Source of the DNA: an uncultured Coprococcus sp.
GTDB lineage: Bacteria; Bacillota; Clostridia; Lachnospirales; Lachnospiraceae
Direction of reading: 5' to 3'
NCBI GenBank assembly: GCA_900548215.1
Contig: URJI01000047.1
Coordinates: forward strand, 1 to 22,336
Length of the DNA stretch: 22,336 nt
Both the position numbers and the translations under genes were made by a program. The stretch's first letter is position 1. Each line of letters starts with the position of its first letter. The notes under the pieces were generated by a model that saw only the letters and a program-made list of their open reading frames with translations, was not told the DNA's origin and ran no database searches. Below are positions 1-7,757 of this stretch, piece after piece.

Positions 1-2471
1 TCACCAACAACTGATGCCAAAAGTTTTCCTGATGAATCCGTAACTTCAACATCTACAGGGCACCAGACAGAACTTATTGTCATCTTATTTGACATTACAG
101 TCACAAATTGCTTGAAAGATGCATCAGCCCAGCCCTTAAAGCTGTTTTCGCCTTCAAGTCTTGATAAATATTCCAGATATACTTCCTGCCTATGTGCATT
201 AAGTTGAAGCTTAGCGGTCTTTTTATTCTCCCAGTCAAGCGCAAACCAATATGTATTACCATATTTTCCCCAGGAAGTTATAAGGTTTCCCCACCCAAAG
301 GCAGAAGATGTAGACGTCTTCCTTATCTCACTTATAAATGTATTCAATGTTCTATCCTCGCCAGAGCCAAGTATATTACCCAATATACCCGGTACCCATG
401 GAACAGGATCTGCACAGTTGCAGATATTCATGATATTGCTATACTCTCCATCTTTATTCCACAAGCCTATCCCATCTTTGGCAACATCCGGGCAGGCGAA
501 ATTATAATCAAACACATTATCCTTTGATATTCCCTCATCTACGAGAAACTTTGAAACCAGATTCGCTACCGCAGCACCTCTGCTGTGTCCGGTAACAACA
601 TATACAGTATCTTTATCACATCCATCACCAACACAGCCGTCAGAATAACTATCAAGAGCAGCTATCACCTTTTTTGCAGCGACATTGAATCCGTAATGAT
701 AATAATTTCCGGCACCAAAACTGTCCACATTAACGTTGCTCTCCCAATCTGATGACATTGGCCAGATTTCTCCAACCGACCCTCTCACAGTCACAACCAC
801 CAGCTTCTTGCCATTTGGAAGTGTGCTGCGGCCCAGAGCAAATCCTACATTATCCTCTCCATAATTCGGATCACTGTTCTTCTCATAATAGCCACCAAGC
901 TGTATATCATCCTCATCGAGTCCCATACTCTTATAAGAGTAGTAAATATTACAGTCATCAGAAGTGTTCTTATTCCCTCTTCCATTTGCATTGTACGCTG
1001 AATAAGAAAGTGCCATCAGCATATAGGCAAGCTGAGGATTATATCTCGTACTTTCGGAAGAATAGATAAGTGACTTAAAGCTCAGATTAAATGGAATATA
1101 TACACCGTGCTCATCCTTGCTTTCATATCTTGTCACATCATCCTTCGGACCCTTCACATAGATACGGACCTCCTGAACATCATCTATCTTTTCCTCTACC
1201 TGTCCAAATATATTTTTCAGCCCATCAGTGTTCTCCGACGAGAAAAAGCATTCGCTTCCCGAAGCAATATCCTCTGCGGTTATCCTGAAAAAGTTCGCCA
1301 AGGTTTGTCCATCAGCAGGAAGTGCGGATTCTATCGGATTGAAAACTCCGATCACATATATGCTCACCCCTGAGTTTTTTATATCACCGGCAGTGCTTAC
1401 CGCAACATTTGCCATGGCATAAAGTTCTATATCTGTATCCTCATTTACCCAGCTGGCCGGAACTCTGTCATCCGATGGCGTATACACTCCTTCGTATGAA
1501 TATTCACCATCATCAGCAAGTCCCGTAGTACACATGATCACGTTCTTTATTGCATTCTCATTTGTGACACCCGAGAGTAGCTCCTGCGCCTTTGCAAGTC
1601 CCGCAGCAGGATTCGATCTTCCTCCGGTCTCGTAGACATCATTTATGGCGGATTTCAATACCTGCGTATCGTTTGTAAATTCTGTCACGATCTCTGCCTC
1701 GTCACTATATGAAACTATCGCAACATAGTTATTGCGGTACTCCGTGATGCTGTCCAGAAAGGATTCTCCGGCGGACTTGACCTCATCAATTGAATTATTT
1801 GAACTGTATACATTGTCCTCTGAGAACACGAAATTGACAGTGCTCGCAGCGTCCAGTACCAATACATTGAATCTGGCATCCGCAGCCAGAATCTCCTCCA
1901 TCGTGAATATCTGATTAAATGTCGGTACGATATAACAGGTCGGATTGCCCGCATCCAGATAATCCTCTGTAACTGATGCCGGCTGCCCGCTTCCGGTTAT
2001 CTGCTCCACATACTTTATCGAATAACCGTCCCCGTCTGCCACGACCGATATCACAAGTGCCACATGACCCTCATCACCGGCAACACCCTGGTTCTTGTCC
2101 CACACAGCCACGTCTCCGGGCTGTGGAACGTAACCATCTGAATAGTATTTTCTGACCCAGCCATCAGGAATGGCACCGTCGGATACGGGATCTGCATAGC
2201 AGTACGCACCCGTGCCGCCACATATATATTCCAGGGACACTATCTGTCTGCCGCCTACCTCTTTGAAATACTGCATGGCCAGATCCACGTCCGTATATTC
2301 GCCGTCATCCACATCTATGCACAAGCCTTCCAGACTTCGGATATATTCAACAGCCTGATCCTGTGTTATGTCATCTCCATCCGCTGCATACACAACAGGC
2401 ACAAATGGAGAAAGAATCACACATACCATAAGCAATGCACATATACGTGCAAATAGTCTTCTCTTTTTCAT
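1..2471 (-). CDS. Secreted CHAP-like / VWA / class 3 lipase protein (partial, C-terminus outside window)
   Basis: Reading from the ATG at 2471 the frame stays open to base 1, giving 823 residues without a stop; the C-terminus is missing. Signal peptide about 1-29 (ends VVYAA). Residues about 35-185 resemble a CHAP amidase domain: PQPGDVAVWD (116-125) and GHVALV (135-140, His136). Residues about 200-430 resemble a VWA domain: NVLVLDAAST (202-211), GGRSNPAAGLAKA (283-295), NVIMCTTG (310-317). Residues about 460-780 are a Lipase_3-type alpha/beta hydrolase: TVRGSV (561-566), GHSRGAA (628-634, Ser629 or 630 by hand count), ADPVPWVPG (687-695, Asp688) and NAHRQEVYL (758-766, His760). The lipase triad looks complete; the CHAP Cys and VWA metal site look altered. 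Substrate unknown: lipid ester or surface polymer. Confidence 0.85.
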   Translation of the reverse strand, partial: MKKRRLFARICALLMVCVILSPFVPVVYAADGDDITQDQAVEYIRSLEGLCIDVDDGEYTDVDLAMQYFKEVGGRQIVSLEYICGGTGAYCYADPVSDGAIPDGWVRKYYSDGYVPQPGDVAVWDKNQGVAGDEGHVALVISVVADGDGYSIKYVEQITGSGQPASVTEDYLDAGNPTCYIVPTFNQIFTMEEILAADARFNVLVLDAASTVNFVFSEDNVYSSNNSIDEVKSAGESFLDSITEYRNNYVAIVSYSDEAEIVTEFTNDTQVLKSAINDVYETGGRSNPAAGLAKAQELLSGVTNENAIKNVIMCTTGLADDGEYSYEGVYTPSDDRVPASWVNEDTDIELYAMANVAVSTAGDIKNSGVSIYVIGVFNPIESALPADGQTLANFFRITAEDIASGSECFFSSENTDGLKNIFGQVEEKIDDVQEVRIYVKGPKDDVTRYESKDEHGVYIPFNLSFKSLIYSSESTRYNPQLAYMLMALSYSAYNANGRGNKNTSDDCNIYYSYKSMGLDEDDIQLGGYYEKNSDPNYGEDNVGFALGRSTLPNGKKLVVVTVRGSVGEIWPMSSDWESNVNVDSFGAGNYYHYGFNVAAKKVIAALDSYSDGCVGDGCDKDTVYVVTGHSRGAAVANLVSKFLVDEGISKDNVFDYNFACPDVAKDGIGLWNKDGEYSNIMNICNCADPVPWVPGILGNILGSGEDRTLNTFISEIRKTSTSSAFGWGNLITSWGKYGNTYWFALDWENKKTAKLQLNAHRQEVYLEYLSRLEGENSFKGWADASFKQFVTVMSNKMTISSVWCPVDVEVTDSSGKLLASVVG

Positions 2472-2474
2472 CCG

Positions 2475-2492
2475 TTTTCCCCCCAAAAAAAA
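2475..2492 (-). promoter_or_regulatory. Homopolymer-built ribosome binding region (T8-G6-A4)
   Basis: Upstream of the CHAP-VWA-lipase start the minus strand reads eight T, six G, four A, then CGG and ATG. The six G are seven bases before the start and must act as the ribosome site. Three adjacent homopolymers are prone to slippage, so spacing or strength could vary between cells. Confidence 0.55.
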
Positions 2493-2509
2493 CTGTTGAG
2501 CACCAGCCA

Positions 2510-2536
2510 TGTCAGGTTTTCACAGAAAACCTGACA
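2510..2536. repeat. Perfect 11-bp inverted repeat (hairpin) between two genes
   Basis: TGTCAGGTTTT (2510-2520) and AAAACCTGACA (2526-2536) are perfectly complementary around a 5-nt loop. It lies in the 133-nt gap between the tandem-repeat lipoprotein and the CHAP-VWA-lipase gene. Reading the minus strand, the nearest run of T (eight) starts 17 nt after the stem, too far for a typical terminator, so an operator or RNA-stability element is also possible. The rest of this gap holds only a weak promoter-like TAATAT (about 2561-2567). Confidence 0.75.
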
Positions 2537-2604
2537 CATACTGTTTCCGCCTCACCTTCGTATATTAGTCACGTCTTGCTGGCTTCTAATCTATCGTTCA
2601 CACC

Positions 2605-3618
2605 TTACTCCATAGGAAACTTAATAATATCTGTAGTCATGATATCATCATAACTTTCATTATCATTAAGAGTCAGTTTGAATTCAACATTCTTAATCTC
2701 GGTAACTCCACTTTCCTTCAGATCATCCTCGTAAAGCTCAATTTTACCTATACCTTTTTTGCCATCAAGTACAGTAAGGTACATATACGGGGTGATCATC
2801 AGTCCATCTATAGACATATCCTCTATATCCACACTCACATCCTTACCCGTGTTATTCTCCAGACAGAAATATAACTCTGTTTTACCGTTATCATCAGTCT
2901 TATTCCCAAGAGCCGTGATGCGGACTCCTTCGCTGTTATAGAGCTCCTTCTTATCTGTATTTGCATCTACTTCCTTGCCAGCCTGAGATGTCTCCAGCTT
3001 ATAATATTCATTGCTGAAAATACTATCATAGCTGTCTTTTTCCTCAGCCCAGAAATAGAATTCTACCGTTCCTATGTTCGTTATACCTGCAATCTTGGTC
3101 GTATCATCAGTAAGTGTTATATACGAATTGCATTTCTTACCGGCAGCGACTTCTTCCCCCCAGAATGCCCAATCCATGTATCCATTGATCACCATCTTTT
3201 CACTTCCGATTCTCAGATTCTTATCGGTATTATTTTCAATTATAACCTGTATCTGATCCTCATCATATTCACTTCGAGAGAACCCCTGCGCCGTGATCTT
3301 GACTCCATCCTTATCAAGTAGCACCTGCTCTTCTATACTCGTATCTGACGACTGCTTTGCTTCTTCTGTCTCCTCCTCTGTTGTGTCTGCTTCTGTAGTA
3401 TCACTACTATCCTTTGAGTCCTCTGTAGTATCATCATTCAACCAGTCAAATTGCAGCTTCTTATCAGAGCTCTCTGTGGTTGATTCTTTTGTAGCGTCTC
3501 CACCGACTTCTGATTTAAACCAGTCTTCCTTACTCTGCGTACTCAGCCCGCTACATCCTGTAAGCATCAATGCGCTTAACCCTGTAAGTGTCATAACAGT
3601 CAATATTTTCTTTTTCAT
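2605..3618 (-). CDS. Lipoprotein with two tandem Ig-like repeats
   Basis: A 337-residue lipoprotein with AAGGAGG before the ATG at 3618. The lipobox is LMLTGC with Cys22, followed by a Ser/Thr/Asp/Glu-rich tether (about 40-98). Two similar units follow: DKDGVKITAQGF ... IIENNTDKN ... MVINGYM (102-210) and NSEGVRITALGN ... CLENNTGKD ... MSIDGLM (228-337). Each ends with a VEF strand and a SYD motif (VEFYF/DSYDSI and VEFKL/ESYDDI). The pattern of short strands with an ENNT turn resembles small beta-sandwich, DUF4352-like extracellular domains; that family match is by eye. Probably a surface binding or structural protein. Function unknown. Confidence 0.87.
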   Translation of the reverse strand: MKKKILTVMTLTGLSALMLTGCSGLSTQSKEDWFKSEVGGDATKESTTESSDKKLQFDWLNDDTTEDSKDSSDTTEADTTEEETEEAKQSSDTSIEEQVLLDKDGVKITAQGFSRSEYDEDQIQVIIENNTDKNLRIGSEKMVINGYMDWAFWGEEVAAGKKCNSYITLTDDTTKIAGITNIGTVEFYFWAEEKDSYDSIFSNEYYKLETSQAGKEVDANTDKKELYNSEGVRITALGNKTDDNGKTELYFCLENNTGKDVSVDIEDMSIDGLMITPYMYLTVLDGKKGIGKIELYEDDLKESGVTEIKNVEFKLTLNDNESYDDIMTTDIIKFPME

Positions 3619-3634
3619 TTGTTCGTCCTCCTTA

Positions 3635-4402
3635 TCACTTTGAATAACTTATATTATCAAGAAACTGTGTAACTAACTCATCGCACTCGTCTTTGTGCTC
3701 TGTGCCATATTCAAATTTAACCTCAAACACAAGATCCTTTCCTTCTCCCTGCATGGTAAACATGTCATAGTAAACTTTGCCCCATGCATCATATCCGGTT
3801 ACAACGACATAGTCATCGCCACGCTTACTATAGGTGACAGAATAATTCTCATAGCCGTTGTACATCGTGATATTGCTGTCAAGGAAATCATCTCCATTAT
3901 CATATGGTAGGTAATAAATAGTTGTATCCCACACACTTATCGTCATATCGAGCTTATCATTGTAGTACTTATACAGATATCCTGACGTCGGCCTCTGATC
4001 TACTTTTTCAAATCCTGCCGGCACATAGAATGTATTGCCACGTACAGCCTGAACCATCTGGGATTTGCTGTCATCAAACCACGGAGCAGCCTGACTGCCA
4101 CCAGATGAGATCTCTGACTGGACTACATTATCCGTAGCCGCTTCTGTTGTTATCTCAGTTGTAGTTTCCACTGTCTCCGTCAACTCTGTTGCTTCCGTTG
4201 TTTCTGTCGTGTCATTTGATGTTATATCTTCGGTAATCTCGGATATTCCATTATCACTTGTAGTGCTCTCCGTATATGTGTATGGATTCGTTGTTTCCTC
4301 GCTGTTTTCTAGCATCGGCAGATCTGTGAATTGACAGCCTGTTATTGTTGACACCATCAAAATCAGAGAACCACCCATTATAAGTCTATAAAAAGTCCTC
4401 AT
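3635..4402 (-). CDS. Lipoprotein with Thr/Glu-rich tether, unknown C-terminal domain
   Basis: A 255-residue exported protein. GGGAGGTGATTC precedes TTG-ATG; I take the ATG at 4402 although the TTG at 4405 is possible. The lipobox is TITGC with Cys23. Residues about 32-90 are extremely rich in Thr, Glu and Ser and should act as a flexible tether; the remaining 160 or so residues form a globular domain rich in Tyr and Asp with no catalytic motif I recognise (for example GFEKVDQRPTSGYLYKYY and DKLDMTISVWD). It lies 16 nt before the next lipoprotein gene, so the two are probably co-expressed. Function unknown. Confidence 0.85.
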   Translation of the reverse strand: MRTFYRLIMGGSLILMVSTITGCQFTDLPMLENSEETTNPYTYTESTTSDNGISEITEDITSNDTTETTEATELTETVETTTEITTEAATDNVVQSEISSGGSQAAPWFDDSKSQMVQAVRGNTFYVPAGFEKVDQRPTSGYLYKYYNDKLDMTISVWDTTIYYLPYDNGDDFLDSNITMYNGYENYSVTYSKRGDDYVVVTGYDAWGKVYYDMFTMQGEGKDLVFEVKFEYGTEHKDECDELVTQFLDNISYSK

Positions 4403-4429
4403 CAAGAATCACCTCCCAGCAAATATAAT

Positions 4430-4639
4430 CTAAGTCAAATAACTGTATGGCTCGTCAACAGCACATATGATCTGCCAGAACATTCCGGCATAGCCGCCCT
4501 CCTTTATGGCCTCTCTGAGTGCTATAGCTATGAGCGCCGGCGGACACATATTCGATTCCCTGGTAAGTAATCCCCTGGATCCTCCCGTCCAAAGCTGAAC
4601 CGAATCAGCACAGTATCTCTTTATGTTTGCGTCGTGCAT
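4430..4639 (-). CDS. Small protein of unknown function (69 residues)
   Basis: I do not recognise this protein. The ATG at 4639 has a very strong site (GGGGAGG, seven bases before), the gene lies in the same direction between two lipoprotein genes, and it overlaps neither, which argues that it is real. There is no signal peptide. Features visible: three Cys (10, 32, 59), a moderately hydrophobic middle ALIAIALREAIKEGGYAG (35-52), and the end VDEPYSYLT. It stops 27 nt before the next lipoprotein start. It could be a small cytoplasmic or membrane-associated partner, or a remnant of a longer gene. Confidence 0.5.
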   Translation of the reverse strand: MHDANIKRYCADSVQLWTGGSRGLLTRESNMCPPALIAIALREAIKEGGYAGMFWQIICAVDEPYSYLT

Positions 4640-4689
4640 GCCATTACCTCCCCTCAGCTTGTCTCACCAGACGGTGTATGCCATTACCT
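4634..4689. repeat. Pair of 16-nt near-identical direct repeats around a gene junction
   Basis: The 16-nt sequence GTGCATGCCATTACCT (4634-4649) recurs with one mismatch at 4674-4689, exactly 40 nt away. One copy covers the start codon of the 69-residue gene and part of its ribosome site; the other covers the stop of the transglutaminase-like gene. Similarity does not extend beyond the 16 bases. It may mark a past small duplication or rearrangement at the junction, or chance. Confidence 0.5.
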
Positions 4690-6099
4690 ATTCACAAACA
4701 GGACAGTGTAATCATCGGTAATCTGATCTTCAAGCAAAATATCGCTGTCAGTGTATGTGCTGTCACTATAATCTGCCACTGCAATATCATAGACAGCATT
4801 TTCATCAGAATCATTGTTCAAGTAATTCTCAAACTCCGAATGTGAATTCATGTACATTCCAGTAGCATTATAAAAGTTCATGTCCATAGAGTTACACCGT
4901 GGGTAGAGGTTTGTATCCCATGTCCTCTGAGCTCCTGCCACTTCATCTGAAACATTAAAATACATATAGTAATTTTCTATTCCAAGCAAACTTTTCGCTT
5001 CATCATCGTCATCCCATGTTGCATCCAGCTGATACCACTGTCCGTCCACGGACACGATGTTCCATGCATGGCCATTATCGTCATTCGCATTCTGGAATGT
5101 GTCACTGTCATTATCCTTGCCATATCCTGTGGCGTAGTACGCTCCCATACCAGACAATCTGAACAACAGATCCAGAGTTCTTGCATATCCTTCGCATACA
5201 CAGCTTTGTTCAATCAAAGTTCCATATACGGTAAATGCATTTCCATAGGCTTCTGTTGTCGCCTGTCCATTGACTATCGACGCCGCCGCTGCATCATTGT
5301 ATTCACCTGCATAAGTCACAATATCGTGGTAAAGCAGTTCCGTATAAAAATCATCAAGCTTTGTCAAATCGACACTATCATAGAGCTTCTGAAGTAAATC
5401 ATATATCGCAAGAGCTCTGGAGTTATCTTCCGGTATAGGAACTCCATATACTATGTACATATACACGTAATAGCTATCTTCATATTTGAGATCAACAGCT
5501 ATATAATCTCCGCCCGAATCTCTGGCGCTCAGATACCGGTCTCCCCAGCCAAATGATTGGGTCATATATTGATTTATATTCTCGATATCGCTGTCAGGTA
5601 TGCCATTTATATAAAGTTTCAGGTTATCACGGCATCCCGCAAGCACATAGCTGTCAATAGCATTTGCAACATCATATATATCATTACACACCGCTGGAGC
5701 TGTCCACGCTGTTCTGTTCGTGTGATACAGACCAGCTTTGTATCTCAGATCGCTGGCATATATCTCCTCCACCGCGTCACCTGAGCCACTCTCCTGTGTA
5801 TTATCTTCTGTCCTGTGTTCTGTAGTATCTTCTGTTCTTTCTTCCGAATCAACACCGGCTATATCTTCTGTTGTACGCGGCTCCTCTGTGCCCGAAGCAA
5901 CAGGTTTATCCTCCGATGTATCCTTGCCATAAGAGTCGTCTCCCTGATATGGATACCATCCATTCTGTGTCAATATATCGTGCTTTGCTGTCTGGTATAT
6001 ATTATATTTGTCCTCCAGACTCATGCACCCGATCAATCCTGCCACAAGCGCAGCAGTTACTATCAATCCGGACGCCATCCTTATCTTATTTTTTCTCAT
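4684..6099 (-). CDS. Transglutaminase-like (Transglut_core) lipoprotein
   Basis: A 471-residue exported protein starting at 6099 (AGGAGAGG upstream). The signal peptide ends in a lipobox, GLIGC with Cys25, so it should be anchored to the outer face of the membrane. A Thr/Glu/Asp-rich tether (about 55-112) follows. The catalytic core lies in the C-terminal half: Cys302 in VCEGYA, His344 in NGHAWN, Asp359 in LDATWDD, the typical Cys-His-Asp triad of bacterial transglutaminase/protease-like proteins. These may be peptidases or amide-cleaving or cross-linking enzymes on cell-wall or surface proteins; which reaction applies here is unknown. Residues 120-290 form an N-terminal domain of unknown type. 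It is the first gene after the hairpin, with only about 50 nt of upstream space and no clear promoter. Confidence 0.9.
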   Translation of the reverse strand: MRKNKIRMASGLIVTAALVAGLIGCMSLEDKYNIYQTAKHDILTQNGWYPYQGDDSYGKDTSEDKPVASGTEEPRTTEDIAGVDSEERTEDTTEHRTEDNTQESGSGDAVEEIYASDLRYKAGLYHTNRTAWTAPAVCNDIYDVANAIDSYVLAGCRDNLKLYINGIPDSDIENINQYMTQSFGWGDRYLSARDSGGDYIAVDLKYEDSYYVYMYIVYGVPIPEDNSRALAIYDLLQKLYDSVDLTKLDDFYTELLYHDIVTYAGEYNDAAAASIVNGQATTEAYGNAFTVYGTLIEQSCVCEGYARTLDLLFRLSGMGAYYATGYGKDNDSDTFQNANDDNGHAWNIVSVDGQWYQLDATWDDDDEAKSLLGIENYYMYFNVSDEVAGAQRTWDTNLYPRCNSMDMNFYNATGMYMNSHSEFENYLNNDSDENAVYDIAVADYSDSTYTDSDILLEDQITDDYTVLFVNR

Positions 6100-6125
6100 T
6101 AAAAATCCTCTCCTATCTTGAACAT
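6099..6125 (-). other. Eight-codon leader open frame overlapping the start of the transglutaminase-like gene
   Basis: ATG at 6125 with GGGAG five bases upstream encodes MFKIGEDF and stops at TAA, whose last base is the A of the next gene's ATG (TAATG). The AGGAGAGG site of the downstream gene lies inside this frame. The arrangement would suit translational coupling or a short leader peptide, but such a small frame can arise by chance. Confidence 0.3.
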
Positions 6126-6147
6126 CAGCTCTCCCTGCTTTTTAATA

Positions 6148-6214
6148 CAAAAGGCGGTATCTGAGATGTCCCATCCGAAATCTCATCAGGTTTCACATCA
6201 AACAGACACCGCCT
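6148..6214 (-). terminator. Rho-independent terminator, possibly bidirectional
   Basis: A 12-bp stem with a single G-U pair (AGGCGGTGTCTG with CAGATACCGCCT, 6203-6214 and 6152-6163) encloses about 39 nt, which can fold a further TGAGAT/ATCTCA stem. On the minus strand it is followed by TTTTGTATT. On the plus strand the other arm is followed by GTTTTATTTAA. It begins eight bases after the stop of the small membrane protein gene and separates the FHA/kinase run from the exported-protein genes. The loop is longer than in a textbook terminator, so it might also be a read-through or attenuation element. Confidence 0.65.
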
Positions 6215-6221
6215 GTTTTAT

Positions 6222-6743
6222 TTAATTTCCCCAGAAATTTAACATCTCATTTCCTATATAAGTACCATATTCCATCGCTTCATCCGGAGAAACCGTGAGC
6301 GCACTGAAATATATAAATCCTACAATAAGCAATGCAGCTACTGCCAGCTGAATGCTGCAGGCACCCAGCCACTTCGGTCTGTTTGACTCATTGCGCATCA
6401 TGACAAGATATACAATTGCCAAAATGATCGCCAATACAGCTACTGAAGCTATTGTAATCAATACTGGCAGATATTTGACTGCAAATATCAGACATTTCAC
6501 CTTATAATGTCCACCACCTGCCATACATACCAGTATAACTGCCAAAATCAAATCTAAAGCGGAAAAAATAAGTGCAATTATACCTGTCGCATTTGTATGA
6601 TTTCTGGGACCTCTGACAAACTTTTTAAGACCAAATACAAGCACAGAAATACCAAATATGGTAAGTGCCATATAATAAAATATTCCCTGTGCCGCCTGGT
6701 CAATAAGTGAGTCAAAAGACAAATACATAGATAACATATTCAT
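6222..6743 (-). CDS. Small four-helix membrane protein related to the membrane part of its neighbour
   Basis: A 173-residue integral membrane protein without a clear family. Hydrophobic segments lie at about 17-40, 52-75, 91-116 and 127-149. AAGGAG stands seven bases before the ATG at 6743 (a second ATG follows two codons on). The stretch around NRPKWLGACS (121-130), between the last two helices, matches GRPTWMGILA in the upstream FHA membrane protein, and the two C-terminal halves share hydrophobic spacing, so they look like paralogues, one with and one without an FHA domain. It is the last gene before the hairpin at 6148-6214, so it probably ends the transcript. Function unknown; a partner for the FHA membrane protein is a guess. 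Confidence 0.8.
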   Translation of the reverse strand: MNMLSMYLSFDSLIDQAAQGIFYYMALTIFGISVLVFGLKKFVRGPRNHTNATGIIALIFSALDLILAVILVCMAGGGHYKVKCLIFAVKYLPVLITIASVAVLAIILAIVYLVMMRNESNRPKWLGACSIQLAVAALLIVGFIYFSALTVSPDEAMEYGTYIGNEMLNFWGN

Positions 6744-6772
6744 ATTCTATCTCCTTAACCGTAATCAACTTC

Positions 6773-7723
6773 TTACCACGACATCATATTTATCAAATCC
6801 GCAGCCGCACTAAAGGAGGAGAACAGAACAATCAACGCAGCTATCAAAGCCAATACTCCACCTACTATTGCCAGAATACCCATCCATGTAGGTCTGCCAG
6901 CTTTACCTGAAATCTGTATAAGAAATACAATTCCCAGAACTGTTCCGGCTATAGTCAGAATTACCCAGAGTATCCACAGCATCAGCTTTGTACTGATAAA
7001 ATATGCACACCCAAGCTTAAATCCCGTTCCTACCGAGTATCCAAGGACTTCCAATTTGAAGTTTGCAGCATATATCAGAATTATGATTGCGATCAAAACT
7101 GCCACCGCAGATAAAGCTGCACCAATTATTCCAACTACATCAGACTGTGATTCTCCACTCTTCAGATTGTTGTTGCCCCATGGTGTCTGCTGCGGATTAC
7201 CCATATTAGGATAACCACCGCCCGGATTTGTATATACCGGATATGTCTGATTACCCGAACTCATTCCTATGCCCGGATTCATCTTTACTGTGACTCTGCC
7301 CTGTGGGCCAAGGACTCCTGTCTCACCCATACCGCCACTGTCACCATTTCCACCAGGCAATCCTGGGGCCACCCTCACACCTGTATTGTCTAATCTCGGC
7401 GGAGCTATAAGCTGAATCACATTGTCGGAATGGCCTATCTTAAGTGTATCGCCTGCACTTAAGTATTCTACATTTCCTCTCTCCATCTTCTTTACATTAT
7501 TTATAATAGTTCCGGAAGATGAGAGGTCTGTCACACGAAAACGTCTGTCATTCGGATTGTACTGTATGATACAGTGTCTCCTGCTGACGCCCTCGCTGTT
7601 AAACACAAAATTCGCCATCTCAGGATTTCTTCCAAGTGTCACATCATTAAACGGAGTAAGCTCGATCTCCGCACCTGCATATTCACCGGATACAAACCTG
7701 ATCTTTGCGTTATTATTCGCCAT
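6773..7723 (-). CDS. FHA-domain protein with three C-terminal membrane helices
   Basis: A 316-residue protein beginning at 7723 with AGGAGG nine bases before the ATG. The N-terminal FHA domain (about 7-107) has Gly-Arg 31-32, SRRH 47-50, and SSSGT 68-72 (Asn of the usual loop replaced by Ser). A long Gly/Pro/Asn linker (110-190) follows, then hydrophobic helices at about 196-219, 245-270 and 279-302. The linker is long enough to let the FHA domain reach away from the membrane. The helices around GRPTWMG (275-281) resemble those of the next gene. The protein probably tethers phosphorylated partners at the membrane. It lies 34 nt after the previous gene and 29 nt before the next. Confidence 0.88.
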   Translation of the reverse strand: MANNNAKIRFVSGEYAGAEIELTPFNDVTLGRNPEMANFVFNSEGVSRRHCIIQYNPNDRRFRVTDLSSSGTIINNVKKMERGNVEYLSAGDTLKIGHSDNVIQLIAPPRLDNTGVRVAPGLPGGNGDSGGMGETGVLGPQGRVTVKMNPGIGMSSGNQTYPVYTNPGGGYPNMGNPQQTPWGNNNLKSGESQSDVVGIIGAALSAVAVLIAIIILIYAANFKLEVLGYSVGTGFKLGCAYFISTKLMLWILWVILTIAGTVLGIVFLIQISGKAGRPTWMGILAIVGGVLALIAALIVLFSSFSAAADLINMMSW

Positions 7724-7757
7724 AATCTTCCTCCTGTATCTTTAGTATGTGATCTCT

